A stretch of 64,000 nt of DNA. Origin: Alnus glutinosa. Lineage: Eukaryota > Streptophyta > Magnoliopsida > Fagales > Betulaceae. Made by a program: the position numbers and the translations under genes. Positions 54,501-64,000 of this stretch are shown piece by piece. Positions within the stretch are counted from its first letter, which is position 1, and every line of letters starts with the position of its first letter. The DNA lies in NCBI RefSeq assembly GCF_958979055.1, contig NC_084897.1, forward strand, positions 18,949,628 through 19,013,627, read 5' to 3'. The notes under the pieces are model-generated. The model saw nothing but the letters and a program-made list of their open reading frames with translations. It ran no database searches and was not told the origin of the DNA.

Positions 54501-55693
54501 CTTTGCATAGGGCTAGTACATCGAAGTCCTACCATGTGGGAACTGATGATTCACTCTTTCGCTTGCATGTGTGGAGGTTCCTAGCCATGAGGAAGTTTTA
54601 GATAATCCTTTTAAGGCCTGTCAAATACTGTGGAATCTCTGCCCTCAAAATTTTCTCATTTTTGTTATCATTTTTATTTATGAGTTTGCTTACGATGATA
54701 AAGTACATATTATGTGATGTGTCATTTTCTTTCAAAAATTCATGAAATTAAAGATATACGTTGTTTCTTATTTCTTTTTATGATTTTATTGCTTTTCTTC
54801 ATTTATTCCTCAGACCTAATGCTAATCTTTGCAGATATCAAGTGAAGAAGCTATTGAAACCGCTAAGCTTCTTGCATTGAAAGAAGGTTTACTGGTAAGC
54901 TCCACAAAAATGAAAAATATGTTTCAACAAGGTCCTCTCCATTTTTTTCTACACAATTGTTTCACTACACTCCTTGCTCTTAAAATAATTGTGATGGCTA
55001 AGGTTTTTGTTATTGGATGTCTTCTATTCTTTTGATCTTCTGTGATATATGTGCAAACATTTATTGCAGGTAGGGATATCATCTGGTGGTGCTGCTGCTG
55101 CTGCAATTAAGATAGCAAAGAGGCCAGAAAATGCTGGGAAACTCATTGTTGTAAGTTTGATCTTTTTCTTTCTAGCCAGTTATTTAATTTTGTATTCAAC
55201 CATAGATTGTGGTTTAGGGGCAATTTCAGTACGCACTAAAATTCTGTAGGCAGCACTCTAGTGGCCTTCTGTTTAGGATACATGTGGTTAGTTATTTGAT
55301 ATACTTGACAACTCCATACACATTGTTGATTGATATGATATTAGATTAATGGTTTACAAGTTCAGTAACTGAATCCTTCACTAGGTTTGATTTCCTAAAC
55401 ACTTTCCCTGAATGCTAGTCTAAATCCTTTCTTGAGATGGCATTGACTTTTTTAGTTAATGAACTGTATTTGTTTATTTGTAGTGGTGTGGCTTTGTTGT
55501 TTAATGTGGTGTTTGCTACTCTGGCAATTTGTAAGATACTTGGACAGATTAGAATTGTGAACGGGCCATACTGATCTTTTCTTCATCAAAACCTGAACAG
55601 GTGGTCTTCCCCAGCTTTGGAGAGCGTTATCTGTCATCTGTGCTGTTTGAATCTGTGAAGCGGGAGGCAGAGAACATGGTTTTTGAGCCCTGA
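50349..55693 (+). CDS. OASA: Cytosolic O-acetylserine(thiol)lyase (cysteine synthase)
   Basis: Makes L-cysteine from O-acetylserine and sulfide, using pyridoxal phosphate (PLP); partner of serine acetyltransferase in the cysteine synthase complex. Ten coding exons, all GT-AG: 50349-50390, 50490-50599, 50982-51039, 51671-51934, 52016-52153, 52255-52306, 54063-54142, 54835-54894, 55070-55150, 55601-55693. They sum to 978 nt, 325 residues, against about 322 for Arabidopsis OASA1. There is no transit peptide ([14 protein letters not shown]), so it is probably cytosolic. Lys49 in SSVKDR binds PLP. PTSGNTG (76-82) is the substrate loop, GTGGT (184-188) the phosphate loop, and Ser272 in GISSGG contacts the pyridine nitrogen. 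[15 protein letters not shown] and [10 protein letters not shown] favour the OAS-A type over cyanoalanine synthases or CYSD. Intron 6 is enlarged by a tandem duplication and a MULE fragment. Confidence 0.97.
51451..51504. repeat. (CT)n-(CA)n microsatellite in intron 3 of OASA
   Basis: A CT run passes straight into a CA run. Confidence 0.95.
52849..53386. repeat. Tandem duplication in intron 6 of OASA, period about 269 bp
   Basis: Unit 1 (52849-53117) and unit 2 (53118-53386) share gttgagctagtccactaaaa / gttgaactggtctactaaaa, aaaactgattctgtt, cttgtttggact and caagttgcctca in the same order. They have clearly diverged. Confidence 0.85.
53450..53650. mobile_element. Partial MULE-type MITE in intron 6 of OASA
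   Basis: It contains ggggtaacccctctcaacta, aactaccaatcgttggca and gttaaatttgacagaaaa, matching half of the element in XRN4 intron 12. Only one end is seen. Confidence 0.5.
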
Positions 55694-56584
55694 GATATTC
55701 CCTAGCTTCAAAAGGGTTCACAACTTTTATGCTATTTGGGTCTGAATTAGGAGGCATAGAACATGGTTTTCAAGTTGCAGTTTGGCGTTTTGGTTTGGAT
55801 GCTTTTGCTTCTTCGTGTCTGACCTGAATAATAATGATGTGAATAATGTCAAAGTTCTCTATTGTTTGTATTTTAGTTATGTGTGGGCTGGTCTCGATAG
55901 AAACTGTCAGAAGTCTGAACCTATTGAACAATTCTCAGATCTGGTAGATGTACAATAGACAGTATTTAAAAATAAAAAAATAAAAAATAAAAAATAAAAA
56001 AAAGAAGAAAAAGAAAGAAAGAAAGAAAGGAAAAAAGCCATTTGAAAGCTTCATGAAATCATGCTACTGTTTACCGATGTGGGGTTGGGTAAATTTGCAA
56101 AATCTAGCAGAAAGTCCATTATATGCCAGGACAGTGCACATCTTTGGAAGTGGAAGCTGGGCATGGACTATAAACCGCCTCTTTTTCGCTTTAATTCGAA
56201 GTCCCTCTGTAGAATGGGATTCAAAAATTGATCAAACGTCGAGGATAGAGGGGGGTTTTTAAACCTTAAAAAAAGAAAATTGATTGTTGAACCCTTTTCA
56301 CGCTCATGTGACGTCTAGGTAATGCAGGAGAAAAAACTGTATAATTCAATCCAATCAGCACGTGGTGAAATATTGGGGGATTCCAGAAACTATGGTGAGC
56401 GATTTCAGATGGAAAAGTCGCATTGATAATATGCTTTTGATTAACTCATCTCTAAAATATTGATCAACATTAGAGACGTGCCCTAATTGGGCTAGTTATT
56501 AGACTGTCACAAAACAGAAGTTTTGTCCTCACTTTCGTCAAGGTGATAACATACGCTCTTCAGAGAAAGGATGTTGGGCAAATT
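55694..56584. other. 3' flank of OASA, no further gene
   Basis: Includes the probable 3'UTR of OASA (to about 55870) and an A-rich run (about 55968-56036). No coding region or RNA gene is recognised before the U1 cluster. Confidence 0.6.
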
Positions 56585-56608
56585 AAATATTTGGGAATGC
56601 AATTGGGA

Positions 56609-56768
56609 CAGGGACCGCGCGAACGCAGGTCCCCACTACCACAAATTATGATGCAGGCTCTCCCACTTGGGGAGACCTTAGGCGAGCACCCCTCCTAAGT
56701 GCAATGGAGGCTACAAGCCTAGGCCATGGGCCTCATTGATCACCCATTGACCCCATCCAGGTAAGTAA
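56609..56768 (-). ncRNA. U1: U1 spliceosomal snRNA
   Basis: Nearly identical to the 41.7 kb copy. It keeps the splice-site pairing sequence TACTTACCTGG, the GATCA loop, the ATTGCAC loop, the Sm site AATTTGTGG and the terminal GCGTTCGCGC hairpin. The base at position 1 is T rather than A, unless transcription starts a little differently; position 1 does not take part in the core donor pairing. About 160 nt. First of four U1 genes in tandem on this strand. Confidence 0.94.
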
Positions 56769-56790
56769 ATATTCCGCTGTTGCTTGGTCC

Positions 56791-56843
56791 ATATTAATAT
56801 TCCGCGCTTGCTTCTTCTCTTTTGTGTTTAGTCCGTGTGGGAC
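56791..56843 (-). promoter_or_regulatory. U1 promoter (USE and TATA), 56.6 kb copy
   Basis: USE-like GTCCCACACGG at 56833-56843 (9 of 11) and TATA-like tattaatat at 56791-56799. The 33-base gap fits Pol II-type plant snRNA promoters. Same sequence as the 41.7 kb copy. Confidence 0.85.
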
Positions 56844-57922
56844 TCAAGCTCCTTCCGCAGAACCAAAAATATGGCTTGCTAGCAAACCCATTGCATGGTG
56901 CGGCTCTTCAAGGTGACACAGATAACTTCGTTTTCTTCTATTTTAAGCTAAAGTAAGTGGCCCATGGTCACCAGCATTACTCATTGCCAAATGGTCATCT
57001 TTAAGAGTAGTCAAAGTTTAGAACTTGTGCTGATATGATGGTCTTAAGCCCACCAACACAGTCCAGAACTTCCCCAGTGAAACTTGTGCGCTTAAAACAC
57101 TAAGAAAAATGAAAAAGGTTGAGCGCTTGTAATGCTAATTGGCTAACTTAATTCCAATTTACGGGATATTCATTGCTTGATCTGGGGTTCACTTGCAATT
57201 GCTATGGACCAGCTTATTTGAGTTCAAGTTGTCGTATAGGCAAACTAACTGACCGCTTTACTCTGAATGCAGCGAAGGGATTTGTTAACGACATGTTTCC
57301 CAAAATCATCCTTTTTCTTCCTAACCATCCTCTCCCCTTTATCTGGTTCTTTTCCTCCGTCTATTAGAAAAGACTCCCCTCCACTTTTTATGTTCCCTAG
57401 CTTTGTGTTTCTTTCCTTACATTGTACTTGCAAAAAAAAACAGAAAATAGCAACCTAAATATACATTCTCAACAAATGTAATGATACACATGCTCCTGCT
57501 TTCATATTCCCAATTCTCAAATAGACACTTTGACGCAGCGCTAAAAATCAACATTAAATTTTAGATCTAATGATAATCGCTTTCATACTCTTCAATGAAT
57601 ACACTTTGACGCTAAAAATTACTATTAAATTATTAAATTTTAGTAGTTAAAAGAGTGCTACTTAAAGTTGGGAGTATTTTTTATGGTGAGAATGACTGTA
57701 GCATTACTCCCAATTTTACATTTTAGCTTTTGTTAACATTTGAGGTGGCTTCTTCTAGTGTATTGTTGCTGAAAGGACTTTTGCTTTTCTCTGAATGGAG
57801 CTTCTGCTCCTATCGCTGTTGATCTTTAAGGTAAAAATCTACGAATGAAAGAACGTCTTGATTCCCAAATTTCTCCTTCCTACTGTCGTTTAATCAACGA
57901 ATAATTTCAAATTAAAAATAGG

Positions 57923-58082
57923 CAGGGGCCGCGCGAACGCAGGCCCCCACTATCACAAATTATGACGTAGGCTCTGCCACTTGGGCAGACCTTAGGCGAG
58001 CACCCCTCCTGAGTGCAATGGAGGTCACTAACCTAGGCCATGGACCTTGTTGATCGCCCATTGACCCCGTCCAGGTAAGTAT
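57923..58082 (-). ncRNA. U1: U1 spliceosomal snRNA
   Basis: The 5' end ATACTTACCTGG is intact, loop I keeps GATCA, loop II ATTGCAC. Stem-loop III reads CTGCCCAAGTGGCAG, where two compensating changes keep the stem paired, a sign of selection on structure. The Sm region is AATTTGTGA, still matching the core AUUUGUG. The 3' hairpin GCGTTCGCGC is intact. About 160 nt. Confidence 0.94.
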
Positions 58083-58106
58083 GTTGAAGTGGTGCACCTT
58101 GCTCCT

Positions 58107-58157
58107 TATTTATGCTCCGTGTTTGTGTACCTTTCCTTTTGTTTTCCAATGTGGGAC
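58107..58157 (-). promoter_or_regulatory. U1 promoter (USE and TATA), 57.9 kb copy
   Basis: USE GTCCCACATTG at 58147-58157 (10 of 11) and TATA box cataaata at about 58107-58113, 25 bases before the U1 start. USE-TATA gap about 33 bases, Pol II type. Confidence 0.9.
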
Positions 58158-58159
58158 TT

Positions 58160-60270
58160 TTGTGCCAACATCAATTCACTCGCGGATGTGAGAATCAGAG
58201 CACGTGGCATTCTAGCACAGAAGGACTCGTCAAAGGACACTCGGCATCACCAGAAAGCAATGAACGGACCTTTTGGAAGGTTGTAGCATGGTTTTTATGT
58301 CAATTGGATCGTCGCTTCTTGTGGCAATTTATGACTGGAATTTTTTTTTTTAATTTTATTTTTATCAATGTCTCATTAGATTGTTGCGTTTTTTTTTTTT
58401 TTTTTTATGATATCTATAATTGGGTAGTTGGGAATTAGGTTTGGATTTTCTCTAGGGTTAGAAATTTTTTCAACTTTTAGTGGAGTGGATAAGTGGAACA
58501 TGAGCTTAGTCAAAATGGACCATCCTTTTTTCTTTTCCTGGGTTTTCTTAGGTGAGAGGAGTTGCCTACATCTTGTATGTCTCTAAGTACAATCTGATAT
58601 GATCAATTTTTTTTTTTTTTTTTTCTGTTTCCAAAGAAATCATTTTGCCGGTTTTGCTAGAAAAAAAAGAAAAAAATAGAGTATTGTTAAAGGTATTACA
58701 ACTTTTAATATAAGTTTCGTACAAATTTATATGACAGTGCATGTAACACTTATCATATCATCTACTGCAATGTGAACGGTTACGTAACAATCCACATAAC
58801 ACTTATCACGCTTACAAATTGATGTGACAGTTATTACTCGCTAATAACAGTTTACCCGTATAACCGCATAACCGCAACTGAATAACCGCTTAAGCCGGTT
58901 GTGGTTACTAGTTTCTTATATTATAACATGTATAAAATTATATATATGGGTGTGTGTGTGTTGGATTTGTAAATATTGGGCGTGTTAGTTTACCAATCAT
59001 GTACTGTGTTTTTTAAGACAGGAAATGCAACAACAAGCTAGTGTTTTAAATCACAGAAAGGATAAAGAGCATAAGGGAAATGATTTTGGGGGGAAGGTTT
59101 ACATGCTATTTTTAATATAAAAAAAGAAGAAGCAAATAACATCAAATGACATTTTTTGATTATATTTATTTTTTTCATTAAAAAGAGCATGTTGGGGGAC
59201 GGTTTCCCGTCCCCTGCATATCACCTCTCAGAGCATAAAGCTAAAAAAATTGGCAATTTCCTTCTTTCAACCTTGTACAGAAAACAAAGTGTGAGATACT
59301 ATGACGTTGCATACAGATACAGATTTTTAAGTCTCAAAGTAGTTTGTAACTTTATATTACTCGAAAATATATACAAAACATTTTACTAAGCGAACTATAA
59401 AGTTATGAAAATCGGTTATCTGTTAATAACCGGTCTTCAATAACTGCATAATTGCTAGTTGCAGTTACTCACTAACCGGCCCAACGGTTACGATTAAGAG
59501 AAAATAACCGCTACTACAACTAGTTGTACACCCCTGCTGAAAAATAATTAAACAATGACATTAGCCAACATGGTTGATGGTTGCACATGCTGAGGATTTA
59601 TACCACCACGATTTTCTTAAGAAAGCAAGAGAAATGTACAAAGAACAAAGTTCGTTTGATTAAGCTTTTTAGATGATATTTTTTTGGTTAGAAAAGCGTT
59701 CTAATGTGATATAAATGCGCAAAATAGTTTTGAGTGTTTTGTGTTTGAAATTGCTTGTTAATGTTTTTTCAAAGCAAAATGCTCCCCCTAAAAGGCCTCA
59801 AGTTTTTCTTTGAATTGAGTTTGAATTTTTTTTTTTTTGTCAATTCAGTTTATTTTAATTGACGTCTGTCCAAAATGTATAAATTGATGTATATTCAAAA
59901 TGCACGTGAGGGTTTCATTTATTTTTCATTTGTACATACGTTTTTTAAAGAGCATATGAGAATCTCATTTGTCAACCCAATTTATTAAATTGATGTGTCT
60001 AAAATGTATAAATTAACGTGTAAGAATCGCATTTATTTTTAATTCTCATATATAATTTTAATTCTCACACTTAATTTTTAATTCTCAATACAATTTTAAT
60101 AAAATATGTAAGAATTACATGCTTTTTTTAATCACAATTAGTTTAATAAATTAAATTGAAAAGACTTTTCAAACTCTACCCATTTTTTATAACGTTTATT
60201 GTAAAAATAACAATAATAAATAGCCGAAAATAAAATTAATAGCATTGATAAGAAACAAACTTGAATTAGG
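58160..60270. other. Spacer between U1 genes, hAT-like debris
   Basis: No gene. The stretches ataaccgcataaccgcaact (58860 on) and aaaataaccgctactacaac (59502 on), and the end ttgtacacccctgctg (about 59523-59538), look like the termini of a degraded hAT-type element. T and A runs are frequent. Confidence 0.5.
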
Positions 60271-60277
60271 GTTTTAA

Positions 60278-60435
60278 CAGGGGCCGCGCGAACACAGCCC
60301 CCGCTACCACAAATTATGACGTACACTCTCCGCAAAGGGAGATGTTAGGCAAGTGCACCTCCAAGGTGCAATGGAGGCCACCCACCTAGGCCATGGGCCT
60401 TATTGATCACCCATAGACCCCGTCCAGGTATGTAT
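60278..60435 (-). ncRNA. U1: Variant U1 snRNA with altered splice-site pairing sequence
   Basis: About 158 nt. The 5' end reads ATACATACCTGG in place of ATACTTACCTGG: position 5, which pairs with intron base +4, is A instead of T. The RNA would pair best with GUAUGU donors. Loop I keeps GATCA, loop II ATTGCAC, and the Sm site AATTTGTGG is intact. Stem-loop III (CTCCCTTTGCGGAG) and the 3' hairpin (TGTTCGCGCGG) differ more from the other copies than those differ from one another, but stems can still form. The promoter is well kept. It may be a divergent but expressed U1 or an early pseudogene. Confidence 0.85.
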
Positions 60436-60458
60436 GTTGTAAAGGCCGAACTTGTTTT

Positions 60459-60511
60459 TTACTTATACAATCCAACCCACCTCCCTTCTTCTGTATTACT
60501 CAATGTGGGAC
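60459..60511 (-). promoter_or_regulatory. U1 promoter (USE and TATA), variant copy
   Basis: USE GTCCCACATTG at 60501-60511 (10 of 11) and TATA-like tgtataagtaa at about 60459-60469, about 25 bases before the U1 start, with Pol II-type spacing. Its preservation argues that the variant gene is, or recently was, transcribed. Confidence 0.85.
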
Positions 60512-60971
60512 ATGAGAGACTTTAAAACCTCAGAATTGTCAAAACCCGGAGTGGCTTTCGTCAGGTAGGTTAGGACGCCTGCGCATATAACAAAAGCCAT
60601 ATATATATACTGTGGGCACTCCTCCACACCACAGTTTGAAGCTGCCTCCTGCCTCCGGATCGCTCAGATGGGAAAGAGATTTGTTTGTCTACTGACTTTA
60701 GAAGGTGCTGCGCCCATTTTCTTTTTCGTTTGGCCAACAAGCAATTCCTGCCCGCCTAGTGTTAGCCTACCAAAGCTCCATCAAGACCACCGCATCGCCT
60801 TCCACATGAGCCCCAATTGTTAATAAAGGTCCCAACTTCCTTCCCAGATTTTAAAATGCATAACAAACACTCGAGTATAATAAAAATAATATAAATTGGG
60901 GGTTCAATTTACAAAATTGTTCAAACAAAAATTCTCAACAGCAAATAAAAATAATATTGTAGGAATTGAGC

Positions 60972-61079
60972 GACGCGCCACCCTAATCCCTCCTATCACA
61001 AAACAAACCATGACGTTGCTCTCCCATATGGGAAGACCTTAAGCGGAGACTCCTCTTATTGAGACAAGAGTTACAAGAT
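60972..61079 (-). pseudogene. Decayed U1 snRNA relic
   Basis: The minus strand keeps the U1 order taaggtcttccc, gggagagcaacgtcat, then a damaged Sm region (ttgttttgtgatag) and a GCGCGTCGC remnant of the 3' hairpin. The 5' half, including the splice-site sequence and loop I, is not recognisable, and no USE or TATA stands upstream. Confidence 0.7.
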
Positions 61080-61805
61080 TGTTTGTATAAATTAAATTTA
61101 TTGTTGTTAATGTAAAAGTAGAAAAGACGTGTAACGTTTGGACTTTTTCTTTATAAATATAATCTTATATATAAACAAATAATTAATGACAAAATATAGC
61201 CAAAAGACTTCGGCGTGTAGACGTAGGCCATAAATCGGTCTTTCTTTCATGCCATATCTATTTTCTAGATTATGTGTTCCTAAACCTCTCAAGCGCAATT
61301 AAAGCCACCAACAAGTGCAATTGAGAGAGGTTGGTGAGCTGCAAGGATTTCACTATTTTGTTGCAACATTCCATTGCTGGAATTCAGCTTTCGAGAGAAC
61401 CGTCCAGCTTAGGAATGGTACCGTATATATTGAAGCAAAGTTTACGGTGACCTTGGGCACGGGCCTTAATGACGACGTATTAGATGCCATCCAATGAAGT
61501 ATTTGTGCCAGAGCAGCTTGCTCCGTTGTACCAGATGTGGACGCATCCGAAGACAGCATTATAATTTATATTCATTTGATCTGAGATGATTCTGTGAACC
61601 TTGAAGATTAATTAGAACACTCGCTATATACCTTTTACACTTGCTTGATTTTATGGCTCTTACCTTCCACAAACCAATTATCATCTAATTACATCATTCT
61701 ATTGAAGACACTACAACCAGAAATCTGCCCAGAACACACGCTTATCGTATCCAACTTAATTGCAATTAAACTAGCATCGCCGGCACTAGATGAAGCCTCG
61801 TATAA
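61080..61805. other. Spacer between U1 loci, no gene recognised
   Basis: No coding region, RNA gene or repeat could be named. A stretch at about 61310-61560 has higher complexity but shows no conserved domain in any frame. Confidence 0.5.
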
Positions 61806-62294
61806 GAGCATTTTTAGTAGCCTCACCAAATTAGTTTTTTAGCTATTTTAGTGAGCCAATTTGATGAAAACTCTTAAAAACCACTCCCAGCAGCCTCACC
61901 ATTTTAACCAAAAAAATTTGATGACTGAAATTACTAGTCAAATTAGACCAGGTATTTTCACTCAACAACCCACTCACCAAATTTTGTTTCACATTTCTCT
62001 CTCACATGATTAGCACACTTTTTCCTTTTTTCTCTCATTTTCTTCTCTCATCTCCCATCTCTCACACGATAATGTCCTTATTTCATGAATATAAATGATT
62101 TTTTATAAAAATATTATATAGAGAAAAAATAAAGAAATATGAAAAAATTATTATTTAAATGAAATAGTGAATATTGACTAGTTAAAATGGTGAGGCTGCT
62201 GGGGAAATTTTAATAAAGTGGCTCATCAGAATAGAAAAAAGTAATTTTTAGTTATTTTGGTGAGTAAAATTTGATGAGGCTACTAGGAATGCTC
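61806..62294. mobile_element. Tourist-like (PIF/Harbinger) MITE, 489 bp, beside a U1 gene
   Basis: Terminal inverted repeats gagcatttttagtagcctca and, inverted, gagcattcctagtagcctca, flanked by taa on both sides (61803-61805 and 62295-62297), the target duplication of this superfamily. Inner motifs (ccaaattagttttttagct; attttggtgag) are also inverted. It ends 29 bases beyond the 3' end of the next U1 gene, where the 3'-end processing signal would lie. Confidence 0.85.
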
Positions 62295-62323
62295 TAAGGC
62301 TATAAATTTTAGATTATAATTGA

Positions 62324-62483
62324 TAGGGGCCGCGCGAACGCAGGCCCCCTCTACCACAAATTATGACGTAGACTCTCCCACTTGGGGAGATCTTAGGCCA
62401 GCACCCCTCCTGAGTGCAATGGAGGTCACTAGCCTAGGCCATGGACCTTGGTGATCATCCATAGACCCCGTCCAGGTAAGTAT
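62324..62483 (-). ncRNA. U1: U1 spliceosomal snRNA
   Basis: The 5' end ATACTTACCTGG is intact. Loop I is GATCACCAAG, loop II ATTGCAC, stem-loop III CTCCCCAAGTGGGAG, Sm site AATTTGTGG, and the 3' hairpin GCGTTCGCGC is complete. About 160 nt. It has the best promoter of the five copies, so it is the likeliest to be strongly expressed. A Tourist-like MITE has landed just past its 3' end. Confidence 0.95.
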
Positions 62484-62507
62484 GGGTAAAGGGCGGCCAT
62501 TGGTTCC

Positions 62508-62559
62508 TATTTATAATACTTACTTGGGGATATTGATTCATAGCGCTTCGATGTGGGAC
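62508..62559 (-). promoter_or_regulatory. U1 promoter (perfect USE and TATA), 62.3 kb copy
   Basis: USE GTCCCACATCG at 62549-62559 matches the plant consensus at all 11 positions. TATA box attataaata lies at about 62508-62517, 25 bases before the U1 start. The USE-TATA gap of about 32 bases identifies a Pol II-type plant snRNA gene. Confidence 0.93.
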
Positions 62560-62561
62560 TA

Positions 62562-64000
62562 AAGCTGGTCGTGAGGCTTGTGAATGTTACGAGCTCGCGT
62601 ACAAACACGCGCATTGTAGGGCCAAATAATCGTTGTGTCGAGACATGTCCTACATTTATCTTACCATTTTCTGTGCAAGTAATAAACTTATGAAGTTTAT
62701 CTATAAAAAATAAACAAACTTATGAAGTTCGCGGATGATATACTTTACTTAACTCCACAAGCATTTTTTTTTAATTTTCTTAACACAAATTTCTTATAAA
62801 TTGGGTTGTAGAATTTTTTTTACAAATTAGTCTCCAAAATTGACATGTTCTTAGCATTTGAGGATCACGTATATTTTTAATAGTTTATACTTTTTAAATA
62901 CTTTTTTAATAGTTTAAAAGACACGAATTACTTTTAAAGACTTGTTTGTAAAAAATTTCTGTCCATTTTTTCAGGGTTGAACTATTTGTTATATTAGCAA
63001 GATAGTTACATATTTGATAAGAAAATTCGAGGAATCCTATGGCTCGTAATTTCAATGTTTTAAGGTTTGAGAGTAAGTTCTTGTTCTCCTTCTGTTGGGA
63101 TCATATTGTTTGGAATATATATCAAAGAGATACAACGAAAAGTCCAGAATAAAAAGCATCAAGAAAGCATAGCATTAGAACACACAAAACAAAAATTTGG
63201 TAAAAACACTATCTGTAAATCTTTTCTCAATTCTGTTTATGAGACAAAGATTGTAAGCTCGCCTACACAAGACTCCTCTATATAGGTATATATTTATATA
63301 TTTTCAAGTGAAAGTAAGATTAGGTTTCTTTGTTAAAGTATGACTTTCAAAACCTAATTGTTGCTCACTCTAATGCAAGGCTAAGGTGGACTTTTATTGT
63401 GTAGTTAGGTCAAGCCCCTTTAAGGAAAATAAGTAGCTTAGGAAGGGATTTATAAGAAAAATAAAACTAACTCCAATAAGTCTATTACACTTTCTTATCT
63501 TATGACTTGTTATAAGTTATTATTTATTATAATTTATTTTACTAAAAAATTGTAATTACACTTTAATATTTATTTTGATTAATCAAAACTCCATTCACTT
63601 CTTATAATTTCAATTTATTCATCCACGAAATATCTATAGTGGAATTATTACTATTTTTTAACAGCTTTTATGTATTTGCTTTGTCGTCAAATTATTTGAG
63701 CAGCTGGTGATTCCTTTTCAATAAACTCTGCATTGTTTCCACTTTTGGGTACTACGAAATTTCTTCAAGTTGTCTCTTTCCATTTTTTTTTTCTCCTTGG
63801 TAGTTGATAGTGAGGAATATAATTTTGGGTATTTTCTTTAATTGAAAGCTACATAAAAATGTCAAATTAACAGACCTTTTTTCCTCAATTTTGCTGTTGC
63901 TCTGCTTATTGTTGGTTGTTGAGATTAAGGCATAATTCTGGGGTTTGGTGGTTCTTTGTCAAAATTCTGCACTATTGGACTCTTTCCACTGTTGCCTACT
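62562..64000. other. Non-coding end of window
   Basis: No gene seen. A decayed MITE related to the one at 12.6 kb lies at about 62795-62970. Sequence around 63090-63480 has an LTR-like look (TATA-type ctctatataggtatata) but no partner LTR, so it is not called. Confidence 0.5.

Larger units (their letters stand above)
56585..57175. repeat. Segmental duplicate of the 41.5-43.2 kb U1 region
   Basis: The U1 gene, its promoter and about 400 bases further upstream match 41521-42168 and 43063-43180. Shared landmarks are gcttggtccatattaatatt, aaaaatatggcttgctag, gataacttcgtttt and gaaaaaggttgagcgcttg. The 894-bp hAT element at 42.2 kb is missing here. Confidence 0.9.

Noticed and set aside
60540-60830. 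Another snRNA or a short gene upstream of the variant U1
   Set aside because: I compared it by eye with U2, U4, U5 and U6 hallmarks and found none; the actgtgg/ccacagt inverted match is short and isolated.
61315-61842. Possible small genes between U1 copies
   Set aside because: Opposing 60-70 residue frames with no recognisable motif; nothing supports transcription.
63050-63480. Solo LTR at the end of the window
   Set aside because: It has a TATA-like motif and AT-rich body, but no clear TG...CA ends, target duplication or partner.

Overview
This is nuclear DNA from a flowering plant. It has four plant protein genes with plant-style GT-AG introns, plant U-snRNA promoters, and abundant plant transposable elements (hAT, MULE, Tourist, L1-type LINE, Ty3-gypsy). 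The AT-rich, TE-swollen introns suggest a medium or large eudicot genome, perhaps a woody rosid. The species cannot be fixed from the window.

Layout. 0.5-1.7 kb: intronless GeBP/storekeeper-like (DUF573) transcription factor, + strand. 4.1-4.7 kb: plastid rubredoxin RBD1, + strand. 8.4-26.8 kb: a complete 22-exon gene for the cytoplasmic 5'-3' exoribonuclease XRN4/EIN5, - strand. I resolved all exons; they join in frame to a 957-residue protein. Its introns hold LINE, SINE/tRNA-like, MULE and MITE remnants, including an ORF1-only LINE in antisense. RBD1 and XRN4 are also neighbours in Arabidopsis (At1g54500/At1g54490, from memory), so this looks like conserved microsynteny. 27.3-40.3 kb: a three-level nest of transposons. 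A small Ty3-gypsy-type LTR element with TSD tacta was entered by a rearranged large-LTR element, and that was entered by a 5.3 kb hAT transposon with a perfect 8-bp TSD. 41.7 kb: a U1 snRNA gene. 42-49 kb: non-coding, mostly MITEs and non-autonomous hAT elements. 49.4-55.7 kb: a 10-exon gene for a cytosolic O-acetylserine(thiol)lyase, + strand, with a 5'UTR intron. 56.6-62.6 kb: four more U1 snRNA genes in tandem on the - strand, plus one U1 relic.

The main discovery is the U1 snRNA family: five full-length genes on one strand, each with a plant Upstream Sequence Element and a TATA box at Pol II spacing. They are not identical. One (60278-60435) has a base change inside the 5' splice-site recognition sequence yet keeps a good promoter, so it may be a variant U1. 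The 41.7 kb and 56.6 kb copies come from a segmental duplication that a hAT element later interrupted. The genes do not form an operon-like unit. Three of the four loci that can be linked functionally act in RNA metabolism (U1 in splicing, XRN4 in mRNA decay) or plastid redox biology (RBD1), but I infer no shared regulation.
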